This document shows, piece after piece, positions 15,665 through 21,522 of a stretch of 23,023 nucleotides of DNA; positions within the stretch are counted from its first letter, which is position 1, and every line of letters begins with the position of its first letter. Under the pieces are notes generated by a model. That model ran no database searches. It had not been told where the DNA came from and saw only the letters and a program-made list of their open reading frames with translations. The position numbers and the translations under genes are program-made. The DNA is from Bacteroidota bacterium (lineage in GTDB: Bacteria > Bacteroidota > Bacteroidia > Chitinophagales > Chitinophagaceae), in assembly GCA_947463975.1 (NCBI GenBank), contig CANHUW010000010.1:1-23023 (forward strand). The letters run 5' to 3'.

Positions 15665-16756
15665 TTAAGCAACTGAAGGCTTGCTCATTTGTTTTACAAA
15701 GTTAAAATGCGCTTTAATGGCACTCAATACTGTTGGGTATTCGATATAATTTAATTTGAAATCTTCACAAGCCTGTTTCACGATCTTACTAATTGCTGGA
15801 TAATGAACATGAGAAATCTTAGGAAACAGATGGTGCTCAATTTGGAAGTTCAACCCTCCTACTAACCAGCTAACCAATTTATTCTTAGTAGCAAAATTTG
15901 CGGTGGTTTGAATTTGATGTGCAGCAAACTCATCTGGCATTTTATTATCAGGCTGAATAGCTATAGGAAATTCTGTGTCTTCCACCGTATGTGCCAATTG
16001 AAATACAATACTCAATACAAAACCTGCAAACATCGTAGCAATCAAGAAACCTACCAACCAACTTACCCAGCCCACCATATATATGGGCAACACAACAAAA
16101 GCAACAACATGGTATGCTTTTACCGACCAGAACTCTACATGTTCTGCCCATGTCATGCTTTTGAAACTGATATTACCAATTTTCTTAGAGAAGTACTTTT
16201 TGTAATCAGCAAAGAAAATCCAGAATATGTACAATAACATGTATAAAAACCAGAAATAGATATGTTGGAATCGATGCATTGAGTAATACTTTTGTGTAGG
16301 TGCCATTCTCATAAACACCCCCACTTCTATATCATCATCCACTCCATCAATATTGGTGTAGGTATGATGAATGGTTACATGTTTCATACCCCACATAAAA
16401 CGACTCGCTCCTAATACACTGATAGAGGATGATGCCAGATTGTTTAACCAGGCATATTTGCTAAAACTTCCATGACTGCCGTCATGCATTACATTAAATC
16501 CAATGGCAGCAATCAAACCTCCAAAAACAATACATTCCAGAACAGCAAAAAGAGTACTTGGCGTGTAAAATACTAAATGGATATAGGTAACAACCAATAA
16601 GCTGATCAACAAAATAGCCTTAGAAAATAACTTAAAGTTACCCGTAGCTTTAATTTGATTTTGTTCTAAGTATTCATTAACGCGTCGCTTTAATTCGGCG
16701 TGCAATGATTTTGTACTAGAAGGAAATTTTGGAGTAGCGAACACTTGATTTTGCAT
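15665..16756 (-). CDS. Membrane fatty acid desaturase (acyl-lipid/linoleoyl-CoA desaturase-like)
   Basis: 363 residues from the chosen start. The three His boxes are HDGSH (91-95), HVTIHH (126-131) and QIEHH (304-308). The Gln in the third box is typical of front-end and related bacterial acyl-lipid desaturases. Four or more membrane helices lie in two blocks (45-90 and 155-255). The enzyme would add a cis double bond to membrane acyl chains with di-iron and an electron donor, adjusting fluidity. I start at ATG 16756 (MQNQVFATPK) rather than the ten-codon-longer ATG at 16786, because the promoter box at 16774-16781 would lie inside the longer version. Regiospecificity is unknown. It converges with topA across a hairpin. 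Confidence 0.89.
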   Translation of the reverse strand: MQNQVFATPKFPSSTKSLHAELKRRVNEYLEQNQIKATGNFKLFSKAILLISLLVVTYIHLVFYTPSTLFAVLECIVFGGLIAAIGFNVMHDGSHGSFSKYAWLNNLASSSISVLGASRFMWGMKHVTIHHTYTNIDGVDDDIEVGVFMRMAPTQKYYSMHRFQHIYFWFLYMLLYIFWIFFADYKKYFSKKIGNISFKSMTWAEHVEFWSVKAYHVVAFVVLPIYMVGWVSWLVGFLIATMFAGFVLSIVFQLAHTVEDTEFPIAIQPDNKMPDEFAAHQIQTTANFATKNKLVSWLVGGLNFQIEHHLFPKISHVHYPAISKIVKQACEDFKLNYIEYPTVLSAIKAHFNFVKQMSKPSVA

Positions 16757-16773
16757 GTGATATAGATAATATT

Positions 16774-16781
16774 CAAATATA
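16774..16781 (-). promoter_or_regulatory. Bacteroidota -7 promoter box for the desaturase
   Basis: Minus-strand TATATTTG matches TAnnTTTG, 17 bases before the ATG at 16756. It decides against the longer reading frame. Two short dyads lie behind it: TGAC-N6-GTCA (16803-16816) and GAATA-GT-TATTC (16832-16843), possible operator sites of unknown protein. Confidence 0.55.
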
Positions 16782-16931
16782 ACCAATAACCAACATTTTT
16801 GGTGACTAAATGGTCAATAATTTGGCTGAACGAATAGTTATTCATTTTATTATGTAAACTATTGTTAAATATATCCACAGGTAGGGATAAATAAACAATG
16901 TATATATGGTATTTTTTGTGTTGATTTGAAT

Positions 16932-17807
16932 ATGCAAAAGACTGCCGAAGAAATACAAGCTTTATTTAAGTTAATCGATGATCCTGATGAAGAAGTTTAT
17001 TCTACCATTTCCAATAGAATTTTACATTACGGCAGCCCTATTATTCCAGATTTAGAACATTTATGGGAATCCACTTTAGACGAAGTGAGTTTGGATCGAA
17101 TAGAAATGATGATTTACAAATTGAGATTGCAAGATCTAAAAGAAGCCATTATTGCATGGAAATCAAAAGAAGAACCCTCCCTATTTGAAGGGGCATTACT
17201 GGTAACCAGATTTCATTATCCCGACATGAATTTGGATAACCTTAGAAATCAATTAGAAAAAATTAGACGAAACATCTGGTTAGAATTGAATAATTATTTG
17301 ACTCCACTAGAACAAGCCAATGTACTTAGAAATATTTTATTTAGTTATTACCAAATAAAAGGAGCAGAAGTGAATTATGAAAAGCCTGAAGCTTTTTTAA
17401 TTGCTGCACCTTTATTATCCAAAAATGGAAATGCTTTTTCTAATGCAATTTTATACGCTGAATTATGTCAGCAATTAGATATTTTAGCAGATTTTATCAA
17501 TATACCTAAGCAATGTATTATTGCATTTTATACAATGGATTGGGACCCAGATGCCATTGTTCCCAATCCTCAAGAATTTATTCAATTCTATATTGAAGGA
17601 ACCACTGGGAATGCATTTTCTCAAAAAGACCTTGACCAATATTTTCAGCGTTCGAATATAGAACCAAAAAATACTTATTACAGACCCTTAAGCAATCAAA
17701 GAATTATCAAAAAATTATTTCAAGAATTCTCTAAATGCTTCAGTAGCCCAACCTTGCAATACAAACAAAAAGACTTGAATGATTTAGCTAATTTATTAGA
17801 TGATTAA
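16932..17807 (+). CDS. SirB1/transglutaminase-like (Transglut_core2-type) protein of unknown function
   Basis: 291 residues from ATG 16932 (a TTG two codons earlier is a poorer choice). The opening part, LIDDPDEEVYSTISNRILHYG with PIIPDLEHLW, is a helical repeat found in front of the SirB1-like transglutaminase core in Bacteroidota. The later LLSKNGNAFSNAILYAELCQQLDI resembles the conserved helix of that core. The pattern is recognisable but weak, and I cannot point to an intact Cys-His-Asp triad, so enzyme activity is doubtful. No signal peptide or membrane segment is seen. The methyltransferase gene follows after two bases, so they are co-transcribed. A TATTTTTTG box at 16910-16918 could be its promoter. 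Confidence 0.62.
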   Translation: MQKTAEEIQALFKLIDDPDEEVYSTISNRILHYGSPIIPDLEHLWESTLDEVSLDRIEMMIYKLRLQDLKEAIIAWKSKEEPSLFEGALLVTRFHYPDMNLDNLRNQLEKIRRNIWLELNNYLTPLEQANVLRNILFSYYQIKGAEVNYEKPEAFLIAAPLLSKNGNAFSNAILYAELCQQLDILADFINIPKQCIIAFYTMDWDPDAIVPNPQEFIQFYIEGTTGNAFSQKDLDQYFQRSNIEPKNTYYRPLSNQRIIKKLFQEFSKCFSSPTLQYKQKDLNDLANLLDD

Positions 17808-17809
17808 GA

Positions 17810-18301
17810 TTGATCAATTCACAAATATATCATAGTCCAATTGGCGCAATACTTATTCAAGCAAATGAATTAAGTATATCTAGTATAACATTTGAAGAAG
17901 CGCCAAATAACATCAACCTGGAATTCACTGAAGCCTCACCTGTCATCCAACAATGCATTGATGAATTGATTGAATATTTCAGTGGTCAGAGAACCTCATT
18001 TACCGTTCCCATTCACCAGGAAGGAACAGCATTTCAACAAAAAGTCTGGAAAGAATTGTATGAAGTGCCTTTTGGTAAAACATTGAGTTACGGCGAATTA
18101 GCTAAAAAATTAGGTGACCCGAAATGTGTAAGGGCGGCAGCGGCGGCGAATGGAAAAAATAAAATCGCGATTCTAATACCCTGCCATAGGATTATTGGTG
18201 CTGATCAATCTTTAGTGGGATATGCTTGGGGAAAATTTAGAAAAAAATGGCTTCTACAACATGAGTTTAAATTAGCCTTAGGCGTTCAGACCTTATTTTA
18301 A
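17810..18301 (+). CDS. ogt: Methylated-DNA-protein cysteine methyltransferase (Ogt type), TTG start
   Basis: 163 residues. It repairs O6-alkylguanine by moving the alkyl group to its own Cys125 in IPCHRIIG. The DNA-binding helix with the arginine finger (Arg108 in CVRAAAAANG) and the closing residues of the active site (VGYAWGKFRKKWLL) are present. A ribonuclease-like N-terminal domain of about 70 residues precedes it, as in Ogt. The only plausible start is TTG at 17810: an in-frame TGA stands three codons before it and the protein contains no other Met. It begins two bases after the previous stop, which suggests coupling, and overlaps the convergent cdd 3' end by nine bases. Confidence 0.92.
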   Translation: MINSQIYHSPIGAILIQANELSISSITFEEAPNNINLEFTEASPVIQQCIDELIEYFSGQRTSFTVPIHQEGTAFQQKVWKELYEVPFGKTLSYGELAKKLGDPKCVRAAAAANGKNKIAILIPCHRIIGADQSLVGYAWGKFRKKWLLQHEFKLALGVQTLF

Positions 18302-18784
18302 ACCCTTTAAAATAGATCCGTTAAATCCAAAGGGTAACAAATCAGACGCTGATTTAAATACCATCACTTCCCCTTCTAAGCCTCCTAAAATAACCCTAAT
18401 GGGTGCCTGATATCTATTCTCGAAATCCAAGATAGATTGTCTACACATGCCACAAGGCGACAATGGTTCAATAGAAGGCTTACCCACTGCATCGTAACTA
18501 ACTGCCAAAGAAATAATAGTTGCTTGACTGAATTGACTTCCAATGCTATTTAAAAGAGTACGCTCAGCACATATACCTACTGGATAACTCGCACTTTCTT
18601 GATTTGAACCAATGATGATCTCGCCGGTGTTTAATCTTGCAGCTGCCCCCACTTTAAAATTGGAATATGGAGCAAAAGCTGTTGTAGTGGCTTTTCTCGC
18701 AGCTTCCAGCAATTCAATATCCTCCTTAGCTAAAGCACTTGCATTATTGAAAGACTCATATTCAAATTCAAATTTTTTAAGCAT
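18293..18784 (-). CDS. cdd: Cytidine deaminase
   Basis: 163 residues, longer than the approximately 130-residue homotetrameric type because of an N-terminal extension of about 25. The zinc site is complete: CAE (Cys72, catalytic Glu74) and PCGMC (Cys111, Cys114). AFAPYSNFKVGAA is the substrate-side motif. It turns cytidine and deoxycytidine into uridine and deoxyuridine for pyrimidine salvage. The ATG at 18784 starts one base after the lepB stop, so the two are co-transcribed. The 3' end overlaps the convergent ogt gene by nine bases. Confidence 0.96.
   Translation of the reverse strand: MLKKFEFEYESFNNASALAKEDIELLEAARKATTTAFAPYSNFKVGAAARLNTGEIIIGSNQESASYPVGICAERTLLNSIGSQFSQATIISLAVSYDAVGKPSIEPLSPCGMCRQSILDFENRYQAPIRVILGGLEGEVMVFKSASDLLPFGFNGSILKGLK
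18294..18314. repeat. Perfect AT-rich dyad across the ogt/cdd 3' overlap
   Basis: TATTTTAAA CCC TTTAAAATA: nine-base arms with a three-base loop. It covers the ogt stop and the last codons of cdd. It has no GC base in the stem, so it is at best a weak hairpin; it may only be a by-product of coding sequence. Confidence 0.4.
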
Positions 18785-18785
18785 C

Positions 18786-20297
18786 TTATCGAATTAAATT
18801 AAATAATCTATTCCATCGAATGGACTTGTCGTAACTAAACCAAATCATACCAGCTTTCCCAACGATATGTGTTTCTGGAACAAATCCCCAAAATCTACTG
18901 TCCTGACTTCTATGACGATTGTCTCCCATCATCCAATAATAATCTTGTTGCACAGTATATGAATTCGCCACTTTCCCATTGATCATATATTGTCCATTTA
19001 CTTTTTCTAAAGTATTGTTCTCATATGCTGTAATCAATCTACGATATATTTCAATAGTGGCATCATTGAGTGCTACCTGATCACCTTTTTGGGGAATTCG
19101 AACAGGACCATAATTATCAATCGTCCATGGGGCATGAACTACATCATTAGGAAATGTATAGCCAATATTTTGATCCACAAATAATTGAACGGAAATAACT
19201 TGAGGCAATCTTCTAACACTTTCTGCAGCGGATGCAGTCATATTAATTCTATAGGTATTGGTAGCACCTTCTACTAAATTAAAATCAGCAGATTCTTCAG
19301 TAGTACTTATTCCTAAACTATCATTGATAAATTCTTCTGTAAAATTTTGACCGTTGGTTATTACGATGTATTCATTTTGTGCAGCCGAAGTGACTACTGC
19401 AGGTGCTTGATTGATCCACAATACCCCATTTTTGATTTCTAACAAATCTCCAGGAATCGCTACACATCTTTTGATATAATTATCTGTCTTATCCATTGGA
19501 TGTACCAATATCGGATAATCTGCTTGCAACTTTTCTCTATCGCCATTGAACTGAGCACTTCTTAACACATCATAATAAGGTATTTTACTACCAAACTCTG
19601 GCAAATTGATAATGGTATCCCCTGCTGGAAAATTAAACACTACAATGTCATTTCTTTTGATCTTCCTGATGGCTGGAAGTCTCTGATAATCTAACTGGAT
19701 TAATTTAGTATAAGAAGGAGTAGTGATCGATCCTGGCATGGTATTATGCACAAAAGGAAAAGACAATGGAGTTTGAGGAATTCTTGCACCGTAAGTGATC
19801 TTGTCTACAAATAAAAAATCATTCACTAATAATGTCTTTTCCATACTTTCAGATGGAATTACATATGCTTCAAAAATAAAAGTTCTAATTAATGTTGCAG
19901 CCACTACTGCAAAAACCGCAGCATCAATCCATTCTCTAGCACCTGACTTATGATAATGTGCTAATGCTTTTTCACCATGCCAGACACCCTTGTCTGAGAA
20001 TCCCAAGTAAGGCAGATAAATAAATGGAACTACCACCGTTAAGGTATGATCCAATAAACTAACTCTTTTAAAATGCATCACGAAAATGATACTCATCCAT
20101 AAACTAACAAATTGTCCTAATACAGGTATTAACTGAATCCAAAACCAGAATTTAGGAATACCACATAGTTTAACTAATTCCCAAGTATTATAAATAGGAA
20201 TAATGGCTTTGTTAGCAGGCACTCCTGCTTTTTTTAACATGGCGTAAATGCCAATATGCCATCCTACCCAAAATAAAATAAACAAGATCATTCCCAT
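18786..20297 (-). CDS. lepB: Signal peptidase I with an extra N-terminal membrane domain
   Basis: 503 residues, against about 320 for E. coli LepB. It cleaves signal peptides of exported proteins at the outer face of the inner membrane. Catalytic Ser151 is in IPSESMEKT and catalytic Lys276 in YIKRCVAIPGD; GDNRHRSQDSRFWG (458-471) is the conserved box E. Residues 1-105 form a hydrophobic domain with AIIPIYNTWELVKLCG, resembling the DUF5684-type membrane domain fused to LepB in Bacteroidota; the main membrane anchor is at about 123-140. The stretch between box D and box E (about 290-450) is a long periplasmic insert. The promoter box is at 20322-20329, and cdd follows after one base. Confidence 0.95.
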   Translation of the reverse strand: MGMILFILFWVGWHIGIYAMLKKAGVPANKAIIPIYNTWELVKLCGIPKFWFWIQLIPVLGQFVSLWMSIIFVMHFKRVSLLDHTLTVVVPFIYLPYLGFSDKGVWHGEKALAHYHKSGAREWIDAAVFAVVAATLIRTFIFEAYVIPSESMEKTLLVNDFLFVDKITYGARIPQTPLSFPFVHNTMPGSITTPSYTKLIQLDYQRLPAIRKIKRNDIVVFNFPAGDTIINLPEFGSKIPYYDVLRSAQFNGDREKLQADYPILVHPMDKTDNYIKRCVAIPGDLLEIKNGVLWINQAPAVVTSAAQNEYIVITNGQNFTEEFINDSLGISTTEESADFNLVEGATNTYRINMTASAAESVRRLPQVISVQLFVDQNIGYTFPNDVVHAPWTIDNYGPVRIPQKGDQVALNDATIEIYRRLITAYENNTLEKVNGQYMINGKVANSYTVQQDYYWMMGDNRHRSQDSRFWGFVPETHIVGKAGMIWFSYDKSIRWNRLFNLIR

Positions 20298-20321
20298 AAA
20301 GCTTTGATTAATATGTTATAC

Positions 20322-20329
20322 CAAAAATA
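20322..20329 (-). promoter_or_regulatory. Bacteroidota -7 promoter box for lepB, overlapping the pdhB terminator
   Basis: Minus-strand TATTTTTG matches TAnnTTTG, 24 bases before the lepB ATG at 20297. Five of its eight bases belong to the hairpin at 20325-20349. Confidence 0.55.
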
Positions 20330-20349
20330 TCCCTTTGTAAGGGATATTT
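20323..20349 (-). terminator. Intrinsic terminator after pdhB
   Basis: Arms 20325-20335 and 20339-20349 are an 11-base perfect inverted repeat with a three-base loop. On the minus strand the stem ends in five T residues. It lies 54 bases after the pdhB stop and just before lepB, so it separates the two transcripts. The stem has only three G-C pairs in the middle, so strength may be moderate. Confidence 0.65.
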
Positions 20350-20403
20350 GTATAAAAGATAGTTAATTATGTCATCTTATCCTTAAAAGGCTAAAATCAA
20401 GGA

Positions 20404-21384
20404 TTATCTGCCTACTACTTCCTTGACTAACTTGACTGTTCTTGTTACATCTGGAATTGCTAATGCAGTTAAGTTAGGCGCATAGTGCATTGGTGCATCC
20501 GCACTACAAATTCTTCTGATGGGTGCATCTAGATAATCAAAGCCTTCTTTTTGAATTCTATACGTAATTTCAGAGGATACAGATGCAAATGGCCATTGTT
20601 CTTCAACAATTACCAAACGATTTGTTTTCTTTACACTTTCTAAAATGGTTTCCCAATCCAGAGGTCTGATGGTTCTTAAATCTATTACTTCGGCACTAAT
20701 CCCTTCTTTCTCTAATTCAGCTGCAGCACCTAGTGCTACTTTCATCATTTTATTAAAAGAAACAATGGTAACATCAGTGCCATGTTTTTTAATATCTGCC
20801 TTCCCTAATGGGATATAATATTCTTCATCTGGTACATCAGACTTGTCACCATACATAACCTCGCTTTCTAAAAACATTACAGGATCTTCTTCGTAACGAA
20901 TAGCTTGTTTCAATAAACCTTTTGCATCATAACCATTTGATGGGGAAACTACTTTCAAGCCAGGAATATTCGCTAAAAAACTTTCAAAGGCAGTTGAGTG
21001 CTGTGCACCTAATTGACCAGCACTTCCATTGGGGCCTCTCATTACAATGGGACATCCAATTTGACCGCCACTCATTGCCAACATTTTACTAGCCGTATTT
21101 AAAATCTGATCTAAGGGCAAAACCGCAAAATTCCATGTCATAAACTCAACAATAGGTCTTAAACCATTTTGAGCCGCACCAACAGCAACTGCTGCGAAAC
21201 CTAATTCTGAAATAGGGGTATCAATGATTCTTTTTGGACCAAACTCAGCTAACATTCCTTGGCTCACCTTGTAAGCACCATTGTATTCAGCTACTTCTTC
21301 TCCCATCAAAAGCACGCGCTCGTCTCTTCTCATTTCTTCATTCATGGCTTCACGAAGGGCTTCTCTAAAGGCTATAGATCGCAT
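20404..21384 (-). CDS. pdhB: Pyruvate dehydrogenase E1 component, beta subunit
   Basis: 326 residues, the usual E1-beta length. With E1-alpha it decarboxylates pyruvate using thiamine diphosphate. The chain begins with the conserved SIAFREALREAMNEEMRRDERVLLMGEEV region. It contains RIIDTPISELGFAAVAVGAA, EFMTWNFAVLPLDQI, GPNGSAGQLGAQHS and the C-terminal ADAPMHYAPNL. Both the transketolase-like pyrimidine domain and the C-terminal domain are complete. The alpha-subunit and E2 genes are not adjacent, unlike the pdhABC layout of many bacteria. A TATTTTTG promoter box lies 26 bases upstream. A branched-chain E1-beta is an alternative, but the sequence reads as the pyruvate type. Confidence 0.94.
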   Translation of the reverse strand: MRSIAFREALREAMNEEMRRDERVLLMGEEVAEYNGAYKVSQGMLAEFGPKRIIDTPISELGFAAVAVGAAQNGLRPIVEFMTWNFAVLPLDQILNTASKMLAMSGGQIGCPIVMRGPNGSAGQLGAQHSTAFESFLANIPGLKVVSPSNGYDAKGLLKQAIRYEEDPVMFLESEVMYGDKSDVPDEEYYIPLGKADIKKHGTDVTIVSFNKMMKVALGAAAELEKEGISAEVIDLRTIRPLDWETILESVKKTNRLVIVEEQWPFASVSSEITYRIQKEGFDYLDAPIRRICSADAPMHYAPNLTALAIPDVTRTVKLVKEVVGR

Positions 21385-21410
21385 GGGTATTCCAGTTTTA
21401 TTTTGAGTAG

Positions 21411-21418
21411 CAAAAATA
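21411..21418 (-). promoter_or_regulatory. Bacteroidota -7 promoter box for pdhB
   Basis: Minus-strand TATTTTTG matches TAnnTTTG, 26 bases before the pdhB ATG at 21384, and lies just behind the terminators of the TonB receptor gene. Confidence 0.6.
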
Positions 21419-21438
21419 GTATTTTATAGAAGAAAAAA

Positions 21439-21452
21439 GCCCAGTTAGGGGC
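21439..21452 (-). terminator. Weak second terminator hairpin after the TonB receptor
   Basis: GCCC/GGGC four-base stem with a six-base loop, followed on the minus strand by six T residues. It sits seven bases beyond the strong hairpin at 21459-21487 and may act as backup. Confidence 0.4.
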
Positions 21453-21458
21453 AAAAAA

Positions 21459-21487
21459 AATCCCTTCCCGAAAATCGGGAAGGGATT
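21459..21487 (-). terminator. Strong intrinsic terminator after the TonB receptor
   Basis: Perfect 13-base inverted repeat (arms 21459-21471 and 21475-21487; core CCCTTCCCG) with an AAA loop. On the minus strand it runs into eight T residues, counting two in the stem. It begins 36 bases after the receptor stop codon. Confidence 0.9.
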
Positions 21488-21522
21488 GGTAAGATAGTTG
21501 GGACTAACCCATCCTAGATATC

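Noticed and set aside
16757..16786. Longer desaturase start at ATG 16786
   Set aside because: The TATATTTG promoter box would lie inside the coding part; the ATG at 16756 gives a normal cytoplasmic N-terminus.
16871..16879. ATATCCACA, one base from the DnaA box TTATNCACA
   Set aside because: A single near-match, with no cluster of boxes, no AT-rich unwinding repeats and no dnaA or dnaN nearby; not evidence for an origin.
16926..16931. TTG start two codons before the SirB1-like ATG
   Set aside because: ATG at 16932 is the better start codon and lies just downstream in frame.
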